From: an uncultured Methanolobus sp.
GTDB lineage: Archaea; Halobacteriota; Methanosarcinia; Methanosarcinales; Methanosarcinaceae
Direction: 5' to 3'
Assembly: GCF_963667555.1 (NCBI RefSeq)
Contig: NZ_OY763421.1
Coordinates: 124,001-188,000, forward strand
DNA length: 64,000 bases
In this document: positions 1 to 10,100 of the stretch, in pieces
How the letters are laid out: each line of letters opens with the position of its first letter
Numbering within the stretch: the first letter of the stretch is position 1
Made by a program: the position numbers and the translations under genes
The notes under the pieces: generated by a model
The model's database searches: none
What the model was told of the DNA's origin: nothing
What the model saw: only the letters and a program-made list of their open reading frames with translations

Positions 1-208
1 CGAGCTGGACTGCGGAATTCTTCCCACCTGGATAAAAGACAGCTTTCCTATCAGGTGACTCTACAGTTTGCTTTAGCATCATCAAAAACTGACCAATGCT
101 TGATTTTCCTGAACTGTTTGTACCAAAAAAAAGCGTTATCGGAGCCATTCGGATATTACCAGTGTCTTGCCAAATTTTGAAATTTTCTATTTTTAATTTT
201 TTGAACAT
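1..208 (-). CDS. AAA/ABC-type ATPase, N-terminal fragment cut by window edge
   Basis: Only the first 69 codons lie in the window; the gene runs off the left edge. The fragment opens with a beta strand and then a P-loop, GTNSSGKSS (residues 29-37). That arrangement is usual for the ABC-type ATPase heads of RecF/SMC-like proteins and of OLD/DUF3696-type defence ATPases. The start ATG follows a purine-rich stretch (GAAGAGAG). The gene lies downstream of the DUF3644 gene on the same strand with a 66-nt gap, so it may be the last visible member of the BREX-like locus. Which ATPase family it belongs to cannot be decided from this fragment. Confidence 0.75.
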   Translation of the reverse strand, partial: MFKKLKIENFKIWQDTGNIRMAPITLFFGTNSSGKSSIGQFLMMLKQTVESPDRKAVFYPGGKNSAVQL

Positions 209-274
209 CTCTCTTCACCCATCCTAATAACGATTTAACAGTCTTGTGTTTTATGTAACAAATACATATTAACT

Positions 275-1342
275 TCACTTTATGCGACCTGATACTTTGT
301 CTTTATGTTTTTCCCACATTTCCTCTTCCGAATACTGAGTGACAGCAAACCGAAAAGCATCCAAAGCTTTCTGTGTATAACGTTTATAAGTTTGAGACTT
401 AATTCTTTTTTCACCGTACATCTCTGGATCATCCCATAGATTGAGCTCAAACATATATGCTCTGGTTTTTGGAACTGTTTTGTTAAGTTTGTCAGCAATG
501 TCTGTGATAGATAGACTGTATTTATCAAACCAGTCTCTATCTCTTACAATCAGTGCCTCCTCACCATCAGCTGCAATTCGAATAGGATATCCTTCTTTGT
601 GAATGCGTAGTGAAATTGGAACACCACCACCCTCTGTTGCGATCCTGAGCTGGGCAATTTCTGGAAATATTACTTTCCACTCTTCACCTGATTTACGCCG
701 GTGAATTGCTTGATGAAGTTCTTTTTCACTTATACGTTCTGCAGAATCACGACTTGCTGTCGCAAGAGCCATTAATGGTCTTAATCTTGCAATTGCCTGT
801 AATCCTTTACGATTTCCATCTCCCAGAAGTTCATCTATTTGAGTAAATTCGCTATCTATTAAAAGTTGGATATCCTTCGGAGGTCTGGTTGAAATCGGCA
901 GTACACGCTCTGGTATAAAGTCCGCAAGTTTCATTCCAAATGATTTACTTAATATGTCATCGAACAAAGTAACTGCTGCCTGGCATTGAAGATAAAGCAA
1001 ATCTTCAGACACATCTTGGTAGTAGTGAACTGCCGTATCTCTATGTGCATCAAGTATTGAAAGAGTGGCTCTCTCATCTTTAGAAATTATCTTGATTTCT
1101 GATTGTGCAACTTCAAGACATTTATCAAAACCATATGAATATTTGTCATCTCTTGCATGAACAGTTCCTGTTTCATTTTTGATAATAGCCTTCAAGAGCA
1201 TTTCAAATGAATGATGTAAAAGAATAAGCGTTGCCTCTGAACGAGCATTTTCATGAGGTCTATTAAATAACTCGATTGCAAGTACAAGTGAATTGATAGC
1301 TCTTTCTTTAAGCTCTTTTACATCACGCTTTTCCCTAGGCAC
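275..1342 (-). CDS. DUF3644 family protein with HEPN-like Rx4H motif
   Basis: 355-residue protein recognised as DUF3644-like. The N-terminal ~120 residues are helical and contain R101-x4-H106 (RDTAVH), the arrangement of the catalytic Rx4-6H motif of HEPN ribonucleases. A C-terminal segment (~230-300) looks like a small winged-helix or DNA-associated domain. The start is GTG with a strong Shine-Dalgarno (GGAGGAG) nine bases upstream; that signal lies inside the decayed copy of the methylase 3' end. DUF3644 proteins are often found in bacterial and archaeal defence loci. Here the gene follows the helicase/methylase scar, so an RNase effector or toxin role in the BREX-like locus is inferred, not shown. 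Confidence 0.8.
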   Translation of the reverse strand: MPREKRDVKELKERAINSLVLAIELFNRPHENARSEATLILLHHSFEMLLKAIIKNETGTVHARDDKYSYGFDKCLEVAQSEIKIISKDERATLSILDAHRDTAVHYYQDVSEDLLYLQCQAAVTLFDDILSKSFGMKLADFIPERVLPISTRPPKDIQLLIDSEFTQIDELLGDGNRKGLQAIARLRPLMALATASRDSAERISEKELHQAIHRRKSGEEWKVIFPEIAQLRIATEGGGVPISLRIHKEGYPIRIAADGEEALIVRDRDWFDKYSLSITDIADKLNKTVPKTRAYMFELNLWDDPEMYGEKRIKSQTYKRYTQKALDAFRFAVTQYSEEEMWEKHKDKVSGRIK

Positions 1343-1348
1343 TATTCA

Positions 1349-1615
1349 TTCTCCTCCAATCCTTGTCACAGCCTAATCATATCACATCAATAATTTCGGA
1401 TCCTCTTCCAATAAATTATTAGGTATTAGACCCGCCAATTTTATAATAGTAGAATAATCCCTATCATGCCATGCCTTCTTAAAACCAGCCCTAACCACAG
1501 TATCCTGATTTGGAAGCAAGATACGATAAACTATATTTCCCCACAAGTTTTGTTCTTCGATTATTTTACAGGGTGAGTAGTGGATGGTTGAGTATTGCCA
1601 AACTGACCTATTCAT
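1349..1615 (-). pseudogene. Chimeric scar: helicase N-terminal piece joined to methylase C-terminal piece
   Basis: An open stretch of about 75 codons reads first as a segment (WQYSTIHYSP... to LLPNQDTVVR) that I recall from the N-terminus of SNF2-type helicases such as BrxHII of BREX type 3. It then switches in frame, at the residues VRA, to a copy of the last ~50 residues of the methylase encoded at 3128-5935. That copy aligns closely with the intact end (GFKKAW, DYSTIIK, IPNN, LEEDPKLLM shared) but is broken: the Trp codon after LLM is TGA and the following Gln codon is TAG. The methylase-like DNA (about 1349-1500) is thus a diverged direct repeat of about 3136-3290. The helicase assignment is from memory; the duplication is visible in the sequence. 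Confidence 0.7.
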
Positions 1616-3128
1616 CAATTTCGTCAAACTCCTCTATTTCCAAATTCGGTAGATTTAGAGATGGGATTATAGAAAGATGTGCACCGTGCATTGAATTGAT
1701 TAGATTTACCTGCCCTACAAAAGTTCTCCAAGTATCTCCTTGTTCTTTAAACCAATTAATCTCTATCTCTTCATTGATAAGTTCCTTTACAGTAGTCTCA
1801 AATTGAAATGGAAGTAATAATGGATTGTCTTGTATCAGGCTGTTAGCTATATCAAATAAAACTAATATATCGTCAGGATAATCTTCTGAACACTCCTCTA
1901 GAAATTCTTTTGACTTTTTTAAGAAGGAAACTTTAAGTGTGTTATACCAAACTGAACAACAAAGGAGCAGACTACTTATTGCATCTTCTCTCCAATCACT
2001 TTCAATTAATAAATCAACAAATTTATCAACCTCAGCATTTTCATCTGAGAACAATTCTTCTGAAATTAACTGCCTAGCTCCAAGCAAAGTTTGCCGCCTC
2101 AGTTCAAAATTATCAAGAGATTCTAAAATTATTGAAATTAATTCAGATTTTCGACTTTTTTGTAAGAGAGTATGTTTTGATATATGCTCAGAAAGCACTG
2201 AAAATCGATTTTTAAATAAATTTTTGTCGTCAGCTTCAAGACCTAAAATGGAACATAATGTTGCATAGGACTGAAATATATATGGATCTACTTTTCCTGA
2301 ACTCAAATTTTCATGTAAATGAGCTTTTGCTTGATTTCTAGTGGGTTCATCCCAAATATTCTCTCTTTGATCAAGACCTACAAGAATGGAGAATAATAGC
2401 ATATCAAGACTTTCAATTGAATGAAATTTTACAGCAATTTGTGCAGATAAATCAGATGTTGAGTTATTCATTAATTCTCTAAAAAAAAGAACAACGTTTG
2501 TTTTCCAATAAGAACTGTACCCAGTTTCAATTTTTTTGGCACAGAGAGCGGCAAACTGTGGCTGTATTTTATCAGGCACTTTCTCAAAATAATGTTTACA
2601 GGTATCTGAAATATTATTTTTATCAGTAAATAGGTGCTTATCATCAAGCTTTGTGTTAACAAAATGCTTAACAAAAGACATACCTCTATATCCATTTCGA
2701 CAAAGAACCGTCTGGGAACAAGTATAAAATATATATCGCACAGTTTCCGCCGATGGAATTACTCCACTAGGATGAGCACATTTAGATCTAGTATCACGCG
2801 CGAATTTGAGGCTCTTTTCTTCATAATCGTCAAATAGTTCACATTTCTTTGCCCAATTTATGAGATTTTCCTCATAAATGGCTTGTCCCTCTACATTTTT
2901 GAGACTTATACGTGCCTGTTTAGCCTCTTCGTCTCCTTCAGATGCAAGTTCATCAATTCTACGATACAGACAGTCAACTGTTGCACACCATGCCAAAATA
3001 ATTGCTGCTCTATGAGAACCTATTTGGTAGCATCTAATAGCCTCATTAAACATAGCACGGTCATCTGAATTCATAATTTGGTCGCACACATGATCAAGAT
3101 CCAAGAATTTTTTATCTTCTGTAATCAT
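1608..3128 (-). CDS. Uncharacterised HEPN-like protein in the BREX-like locus
   Basis: 506-residue, probably all-helical protein of unknown family. Residues ~25-120 look like a HEPN fold: a helix with YQIGSHRAAIILAW is followed by R114-x4-H119 (RSKCAH), which fits the HEPN Rx4-6H catalytic motif. The remainder (~150-480) is helical with no motif I recognise. Its start codon overlaps the methylase stop by one base (TAATG), so the two are translationally coupled. The gene sits between the intact methylase end and the decayed duplicate of that end, as if inserted together with a segmental duplication. A role as abortive-infection RNase is inference. AT content looks higher than in the methylase. 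Confidence 0.75.
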   Translation of the reverse strand: MITEDKKFLDLDHVCDQIMNSDDRAMFNEAIRCYQIGSHRAAIILAWCATVDCLYRRIDELASEGDEEAKQARISLKNVEGQAIYEENLINWAKKCELFDDYEEKSLKFARDTRSKCAHPSGVIPSAETVRYIFYTCSQTVLCRNGYRGMSFVKHFVNTKLDDKHLFTDKNNISDTCKHYFEKVPDKIQPQFAALCAKKIETGYSSYWKTNVVLFFRELMNNSTSDLSAQIAVKFHSIESLDMLLFSILVGLDQRENIWDEPTRNQAKAHLHENLSSGKVDPYIFQSYATLCSILGLEADDKNLFKNRFSVLSEHISKHTLLQKSRKSELISIILESLDNFELRRQTLLGARQLISEELFSDENAEVDKFVDLLIESDWREDAISSLLLCCSVWYNTLKVSFLKKSKEFLEECSEDYPDDILVLFDIANSLIQDNPLLLPFQFETTVKELINEEIEINWFKEQGDTWRTFVGQVNLINSMHGAHLSIIPSLNLPNLEIEEFDEIDE

Positions 3129-5935
3129 TAGGCTTCCCCTCCAACCCTTGTCACAGCCTGATCATACCACATCAACAGCTTTGGATCTTCTTCCAGAACA
3201 TTATTTGGTATTAAATCAGCCATCTTAATGATTGTAGAATAATCTCTCTCCTGCCAGGCTTTCTTAAATCCAGCCCGTACAGCTTCCATTCTGAACACCT
3301 TTAGCTTCTTCTTAACCTGCCTGTACTCTTCAAATTCTTTCAGCAGCGATCTTTCACGCAATTTCTCCAAGTCAGCCGCCTTGTTGGGAGCTGGCACATA
3401 CCATCTATCCTTAGCCTTAGCTATCAATGCAGAATCATTTTTCTGGAGGTTACGCATCTCCTGCCAGTTGGTAGAAAGATAACTGTGAATCTGACTTGGT
3501 ACATCCCCAAAACCATCGTATTTCAGGAAATTCTGGTTCAGAAGTTCTCTAAGGTCTAGTTGCTCTTCGTTCTTATTCCATCCACCAAGCTCCTGCATGA
3601 ACTGCGGATTGATATCTTGGAACGTCTGTGGTTTTTCTTTGAGAAGCTGACGTAACCACTGGATTGCAGAAGCCTCGTCAGACACGAAAAGTTTGGTCTG
3701 TATAAGTTGCCCTGAATTCAGCTTCTTGCGGTCGTACTCTGCAGCTTGCTCTGGCAGGAAGTACATGCCATCACGTTCAATAAATCGCTGCCCAAGACCT
3801 ACCTGGAACTCTTGGCTTGATACTGGCACACGATATCCTTTACGAACATAATAGGCTACCATCTGGTCGAAGAGAATACGTGGGTCACGTTCTGGTATCA
3901 GTTGCAACAAACCATCTTGGATTTTAGTGACAGGCAGGTATTCCAAATGAGTTCGAACAAAGTCCCATACTCCTTCTTCAGTTGCTGCTTCTTCTTGGAA
4001 ACGTTCTTCAAAGCTACCGTTGGGTTTGTAGGCAGAGATTACAAGGTCTTGTTTAACGGCTGTTGGTGTCGTTACTGCTTTAAAACTACCTTGCTTTTTA
4101 TCGAGAGCTGATACATTAGCTATTATGAAACCTGCTTCAAATAGTGATGTCTGAATACTATTCCATACAGAAGCTTTTGTGTTGGAGAACTCAACAGTTA
4201 TCCATCGTCCCGGTTTGAGCACGCGGTATGCTTCCTTGAAACAGGATGTCATTAGTTGACGGTATTCATTAGGACCTTTATTCTGAATACTATTTTCTAT
4301 AGCTTCTGGAATATTATTTGTCCAAACATTGAGCCACGACTCCCATGTACTATTTAGCTCGGAGTAGTTAATATTAGAACCAAAAGGTGGATCGATAAAA
4401 CCATAATCCAATGAATTATCATCTAATAAAATTTTCTCAAAGGATACTGTTCCAACAACTTTACAATTAACGGCTGAATTGATACCATTCAAGCCCGATA
4501 TTATAGAGTTCAAGCGGCGTTTGTAGTTTTCAAATATTGACCCCTCTCTTGAGAGCGAAGGGATATAAAGAGTGCCTTTTAAAATACCACCCGCGGTGTT
4601 CTGAGGGTTTCGAGAATCATATCTGAAACTTGATTGTTTAGAACTAATCTGAAGAATTCCTGTAATTACTAGCTTTAATGACAGCGAGTAACTTTTTTCA
4701 AATAATGAAGCAAGTATCCACAAATTCCTTTTAGTAAAGAAATGATGCATATGTGTAATTCCATGAGACTTTTTTGGTTGCCGAGTATTATACCCGTCAG
4801 GAACATCTGAAAAGGGCAACCAGTATGGAATCTCGTTATTTTCAATTTTACTGATTAATTCAAAGTCAAATTCATCAGGAATTTTTTCATAACGTTTTTT
4901 TTCAACAGAATAATTAATCTGCACAGGAATTTGCTTTGCCTGCCTTACAGTTTCCTTAATTGTTGAATCAAACTTTGTTATCCAAGCCCTTTCCATATTT
5001 CTTTTGGTGAGCTTACTAGAACAATGTGGACAAGAAAAATCATCTTTGACCTTGCCCGCTTGTTTATCCATCGCAGCATCCCAGAACACAACTTCCCCTG
5101 TACATTCTGGACAAACAAACACATCCGACCAAACAGTATAGTTAATCTTCCCTATCCTGCCATCAGTATGCTTGGTCTCGTACATCCATCCGCATTCTTC
5201 TTCAACTTGCTTTAGAATGCGCGTTGCTTCTTTTTCAAATGCTTTCGCATCTACAGGAGTGTTGTAATTGTAAGCAATAAAAGTCGCTGCCGGAGATAAG
5301 TCATTCAGAACAGCTCTGCGCACACCAAGCTTTGAGAAAGGAACCCAGCGGGTCTTTCCATCATCACCGGTCTCTTGCTGCATGATGGTACCATCAGGTT
5401 TGACCTGGTAACCAAGTGATTCCACAGTCTTGTGGTCGCCACACATCTGTGCAGCCACACCTGTCATACCTGTGCCGCAGAAGCCATCAAAGACTATGTC
5501 TCCGGGTTCTGTGTAGTGGAGAATATATCGCATGATGGCTTTGTGAGGTACTTTTGTATGATATGAATGGGCATTGTAAATCGGATCGTTCTTGCCTTCG
5601 CTCACATCGGCTGCAAAGGGTTCCCTGTGGTACTTGTAATCTGCAGGTTTTTCTGGCTTTTCTGCATCCCATTCGTTGATGAAATCTGCAATCCAGGGAT
5701 TTGGGCAGGCGGTGTAGTATGGTGGGTCGCTCAGGTGCAGGATGTCTTCATCCGAGCCTATGGGAAAGCCTTCTATCTTGCGGAACTCCGGGTCCTGCAG
5801 TTTTTCACGCAGCTTCTCGGTGAAGTAATTACGGCGTTCCTCTTCACTTTCGAAGGTCATTCCGAGACAGGTGACCTGCTTTGGAGAGTTGCTGCTGCCT
5901 TCGGAGAAATTGTCATATAAAGTGGTATCAGTCAT
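3128..5935 (-). CDS. DNA methyltransferase with zinc ribbon (BREX/PglX-like role)
   Basis: 935-residue putative adenine- or cytosine-N4-specific DNA methylase. Visible motifs: SDPPYY (69-74), the AdoMet-binding loop DGFCGTG (150-156), a zinc ribbon with CPEC and CPHC pairs (~265-310) and a second IDPPFGS motif (~513). Zn-ribbon adenine methylases of the COG1743 type serve as PglXI in BREX type 3, but I do not see the typical DUF1156 N-terminus, so orthology is uncertain. The start overlaps the end of the DUF1016 gene (ATGA), and the stop overlaps the next gene by one base. The C-terminal ~50 residues have been duplicated and decayed at 1349-1500. Likely role: self-DNA modification in the defence locus. 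Confidence 0.85.
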   Translation of the reverse strand: MTDTTLYDNFSEGSSNSPKQVTCLGMTFESEEERRNYFTEKLREKLQDPEFRKIEGFPIGSDEDILHLSDPPYYTACPNPWIADFINEWDAEKPEKPADYKYHREPFAADVSEGKNDPIYNAHSYHTKVPHKAIMRYILHYTEPGDIVFDGFCGTGMTGVAAQMCGDHKTVESLGYQVKPDGTIMQQETGDDGKTRWVPFSKLGVRRAVLNDLSPAATFIAYNYNTPVDAKAFEKEATRILKQVEEECGWMYETKHTDGRIGKINYTVWSDVFVCPECTGEVVFWDAAMDKQAGKVKDDFSCPHCSSKLTKRNMERAWITKFDSTIKETVRQAKQIPVQINYSVEKKRYEKIPDEFDFELISKIENNEIPYWLPFSDVPDGYNTRQPKKSHGITHMHHFFTKRNLWILASLFEKSYSLSLKLVITGILQISSKQSSFRYDSRNPQNTAGGILKGTLYIPSLSREGSIFENYKRRLNSIISGLNGINSAVNCKVVGTVSFEKILLDDNSLDYGFIDPPFGSNINYSELNSTWESWLNVWTNNIPEAIENSIQNKGPNEYRQLMTSCFKEAYRVLKPGRWITVEFSNTKASVWNSIQTSLFEAGFIIANVSALDKKQGSFKAVTTPTAVKQDLVISAYKPNGSFEERFQEEAATEEGVWDFVRTHLEYLPVTKIQDGLLQLIPERDPRILFDQMVAYYVRKGYRVPVSSQEFQVGLGQRFIERDGMYFLPEQAAEYDRKKLNSGQLIQTKLFVSDEASAIQWLRQLLKEKPQTFQDINPQFMQELGGWNKNEEQLDLRELLNQNFLKYDGFGDVPSQIHSYLSTNWQEMRNLQKNDSALIAKAKDRWYVPAPNKAADLEKLRERSLLKEFEEYRQVKKKLKVFRMEAVRAGFKKAWQERDYSTIIKMADLIPNNVLEEDPKLLMWYDQAVTRVGGEA

Positions 5936-7041
5936 TTTTCGATCACCTTTCGGTCTTCAAGGATATTGCGTTCACGTTTGAGTTCCCTCTCCAGCTCCTC
6001 TTCTGAAGGCAGGTACATCATATATTTCGAAGCGAAAAGCTGCTTGCTCTCGTTCAGAACGGAATACTTGGCGATAGCTTCATTCTTTTCAGAGCACAGA
6101 ATAAGTCCAACTGTCGGGTTATCGCCCTCTAACTTGAACTTATCCTCATACATGCGGACATAGCTGTCCATCTGTCCGATATCCTGATGCGTTAATGCTC
6201 CTATCTTCAGGTCAATCAGTACAAAACACTTAAGGATATAATTGTAGAACACCAGGTCCACGTAAAAATCCGTATCCTCAAAACGTATCCTCTTTTGCCT
6301 GGCAACAAAGGAAAAACCTTTCCCAAGCTCGAGGAGGAAACTTTGCAGGTTGTCAATAATAGCCGTTTCCAGAACATTCTCCCGCAGTCCCGGATAATCC
6401 TTCAGGTTCAGGAACTCCAGAACATATGGATCACGGATGAACTCTTCAGGCTGTATCTGCACTAACTTTTCCCGGGCTTCCTGACGCACAGCCACCTTAT
6501 CCCTGCTTGCAAGCAGGCGGTCATAATACAACGTGGATATCTGCCGGTCCAGTTGCCGGGTAGACCAGTGCTGCTCAGCCGCCTCATGCATATACCATTC
6601 ACGGGCCTTTTCATTCTCCACGCGCAAAAGCAACCTGTAGTGGGTCCATGACAGTTCTGGTCTTAACTCATAACCGATTTCAACAGATTCGTGACCCATT
6701 GCGTCACATTTGACATCGGGCAGAGATTTGTGACGCACTGCGCCACATTTTGAGAACTTCAGGTAGAACTGCCGCATGTATCTGAGATTGGATGAATCAA
6801 ATCCTTTTCCGAACTCATTTGTAAGCCGGGAGGAAAGGTCACTTAACACAGCTTTACCGTATTCTGCACGTGCTTCTCCTCTCTGCTCATGTTCAACGAT
6901 CAGGTATCCGATCTGCCAATATGCCTGCACCATCGAAAAATTGATGACCTGATAAGCATTATTCCGGGCATTTTGTAAAACTGAACGTATTTCACTATAA
7001 AGTACATTAACTTCTTCTAATTCACGTTCATTTGCCGCCAT
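5932..7041 (-). CDS. DUF1016/YhcG-family PDDEXK nuclease-like protein
   Basis: 369-residue member of the YhcG/DUF1016 family. The N-terminal DUF1016-N helical region (~5-95) includes YWQIGYLIVE and the SNLRYMRQFY block. The ELSWTHYRLLLR segment follows at ~130-145. A C-terminal PD-(D/E)XK nuclease domain is marked by FYVDLVFYN and VLIDLK (~255-276). Between the two halves (~97-122) lies a linker made of two in-frame copies of a palindromic DNA repeat (see findings). The gene sits between the BrxC-like ATPase and the methylase and overlaps the methylase start by four bases, so it may be a restriction nuclease paired with it; DUF1016 proteins also occur alone. Confidence 0.88.
   Translation of the reverse strand: MAANERELEEVNVLYSEIRSVLQNARNNAYQVINFSMVQAYWQIGYLIVEHEQRGEARAEYGKAVLSDLSSRLTNEFGKGFDSSNLRYMRQFYLKFSKCGAVRHKSLPDVKCDAMGHESVEIGYELRPELSWTHYRLLLRVENEKAREWYMHEAAEQHWSTRQLDRQISTLYYDRLLASRDKVAVRQEAREKLVQIQPEEFIRDPYVLEFLNLKDYPGLRENVLETAIIDNLQSFLLELGKGFSFVARQKRIRFEDTDFYVDLVFYNYILKCFVLIDLKIGALTHQDIGQMDSYVRMYEDKFKLEGDNPTVGLILCSEKNEAIAKYSVLNESKQLFASKYMMYLPSEEELERELKRERNILEDRKVIEK
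6686..6750. repeat. Two in-frame palindromic repeats inside the DUF1016 gene
   Basis: Two copies of a near-palindrome, GTGACCCATTGCGTCAC (from 6691) and GTGACGCACTGCGCCAC (from 6730), are each followed by ATTT and start exactly 39 bases apart, so 13 codons are duplicated in frame. They fall in the variable linker of the protein, giving similar peptides around C-x-A-x-x-H-x-S. Confidence 0.75.
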
Positions 7042-7107
7042 CGGTGATTCAGCTCCTCAGAACAGTTAGACAAAGAGTAAAACTGCATCTCGTATTGCTC
7101 ACGTTTT

Positions 7108-10100
7108 TCACTCCAGCACTATCCTTACTTTAGCCGGGTCTTTGCCTCTTGTGAGACTGTCCACATAGTCATTGAGCAGGCTCTTGAGCTCAGCCGGGCT
7201 CGCTGGTCCAATTTCTGCAAGCTTTTCAACCAGTTCGGATTTCTTCACCGGAATCTTCTGCAGACCAGCCAGAACGGTCTTGACAGTCAGTACAAAATCA
7301 TTATTCAACGGCTGTGGCAGCTCCTTTGTAGAAATGAAATCCTGTACCAGCTTTCTGGAATCTTCATGAAGAAGCTCATTCACATTTGCCTGCATGACTG
7401 GATCTTCCAGATTATTTAGAAGCGTTGCAGTCCACTGATCAATGATCTGGTCCAACTGGGCATCCATTTGGTCCAATAGAACCGATGCCTGAACCTCACC
7501 CTCTATCGATGGCCTGAATTGGCAATGCGGACATACAGGACTGGAATTGAGATCCTTTTCCGTAAGATTGAAACAGCTCTTAAGACCTGCCAGCTTGTTC
7601 TGGAAATCAGTAAGCTGTTGCCTTGGCATGAGATCAATACCTGCCAGTTTGACTAAAGTGTGCAGACGAGCATCATTCATCAAAGCCGCTTTTTGCTTAT
7701 CACCATTTGCACCAAGACGTGACTTGGTGTGTAATGATATGTATATATTAACGTATTCCTGCTTAAGCTGTTGCAGCTTAGTGTTTATTTCCTGTGATTT
7801 ACCGGATAGTGCAGAAAGATTTGCCTGCTGTAGATCGGTCGTGATATCTTTGTGAATTGCTTTCAAACGGTCAACCCACGGATGGTCAGCAGGTAATGCA
7901 GTCTCTGCTGTTGTCAGCCATGAAATGATAGAACCATGATTCATCGCAAACTCGCGCAGAGACTCAAGATCATCCAATGCATTAACTGCTTTTTCGTGGG
8001 AAGATATTTCTTGTGCATCATAGCGGAAATTCTTAAGTTTTCCAGGTGTTGAGTAAACCTGCAAAGATTCAAAGAATACTTTTGCCTTGTCTATTCCATC
8101 ACTCTGATTAGCAAGATCAGTAGCAGTAATTAGATTCATTCCCCAGAATGTAACACCTTCGCGCATGATCTGTTGTGCAGTGACGATACGTCTGACAATC
8201 TTTTCCACGGCATTCTGGAGATTCTGAACAGGCTCGTCCTTGCCCTGTGTAACGAGCTGTGCCATTCCCTCCGGCATACCCAGAAGCTCGAAAAGTGCTT
8301 TAAGTGCTGGCAAATTCCATTCCTTGGGTTGTTCTATATGCTTGAAGCGGGTCAGATCGTCCATAGAAGTGGCAGCTAATTTCTGAAGCCCTGTGGCATC
8401 AAACTTATTTCCGGGGATAGACAGCACTATATCGCCGGAATATACGAGTGCTGCAAGAACGACTGCCACCCATTCAGGTTCGAGCCTTGCAGCTCCCTGG
8501 TCCATATATTCAAGTCCATGGTCATCAAATATGATTTCACTGCGGTTCACAACTTGTCCATGGCCCTTTGTTTTAAAGGTATCGAGAATGAATTTAGCAT
8601 ATCTGGATCTGTGAGAGTCTATTCTCTCTCCATCCAGCAGTTCCAAAGCATCAAGAACAGCAGTCGCTTGCTTGGTACGATTTTGACCTGAGATAGCCCT
8701 CAAAGCATCCTGTGCAGCTTGTTCACGATTACTTCCGGTAATCATAACTGAGAAGAATGGATACTCAGGTGCCTGGTCCGTGAAACGTGGTTCCAGGCAC
8801 AGGCCGGCAATAGTGTTGACCAGATCACGGAAATTGACACTCTCTTGCGTTGAACCAGATAGTCCTTTGATTGACTTCCCTTTTGCCCACTCGGTCATTA
8901 ACTTAGTACGTCCCTGATACGTTACTTCAAAAGCATCAGTCATATGTTTCTGCAGCCATTGTACAAGCTTCTTCAGGAATCCATTTGCTTTTGACTCATA
9001 GGTAGCTTTGGCATGACCCGAGGATGTGGAAGCAAGATCCTGAGCAGCAGCATATCCTTTTAGTGCTGACTGGAACTCGTCATCTGTTCCTTTCAGACGG
9101 AAGAACACCTCATCAGGATTCTTTTCATTGATATAGCGCGATAGCTTAGCACTAAAATCGAAGACTTGAATGAAATACAGATAGAAATCACGCTGAGGCA
9201 CGGCAGTAGACCGCTCATCCGGAGAACCGAAGAACAGATATCCTGTCCGCGAAGCTCTGCGTTCCCGCCATTCAAGCTCATGCTGCCATATTTTATAACC
9301 TGTCACATATGTCGAGTCTGTGCACTCCATTACTCTTTTAAGTGCTTCATAGTAGTAACGATCAAGCTGTGAATCATCAAATGTCTCTGCTCGCTTTTCG
9401 ATCAGAGCATCAAAATCATCGGTCTTCTTAAGATCGAGATAGAACTGCCTGTTCTCCTGATTAAAGGAAATGAATTGTCCATTGACGGTCTTATGGATCT
9501 CACGCAGAACAGTTTCAACATGGGTTTGAAGGTCTTTATCTGGATCATCACTACCCATCTCGTTTATCATTGGCTCAAAAAGTAATAGACTATCACGGAG
9601 CTCTTCAGCCGTAGCACCAAGGGTTGCGTATATATCCCCTGTTGTAAGGCGGTGCACAGATAAGGCATGTATCAGACGCAAAGCCATTGGCTTATAAACG
9701 GGTCTGGTAAAAGCCTGCTGTATTCGGGACTCTAAAACCTGACTGCAGTCTACTACTGCCCTTACCTCTGGAATCGCACGGAAAGATGCATTTTGCTTCA
9801 AGATGTTCCAATAACTATCAAAAGAGATTATGCCGGGCCAATCTTCAGGCACTTCGTTACCCATTATGGATTTCATTTCCTTAGAGAGCGTTTTGAGAAC
9901 TTCGCGTTTTTCAATTATCCTGACACGCTCAAATGTATCAATGTAATCAGGGTGTACCGGGAAAAGGCGGACAAATTCGTCCATTCTTTCATTGAGTCCA
10001 CCATAGTACTTGGCAAAAGGAGTCAGATAATCGCGAATCTGTGCCTGCTGTTCAGCAGTTTTCTTAAGCAGCCGCTCGGAAACAACAAATTTGACATCAC

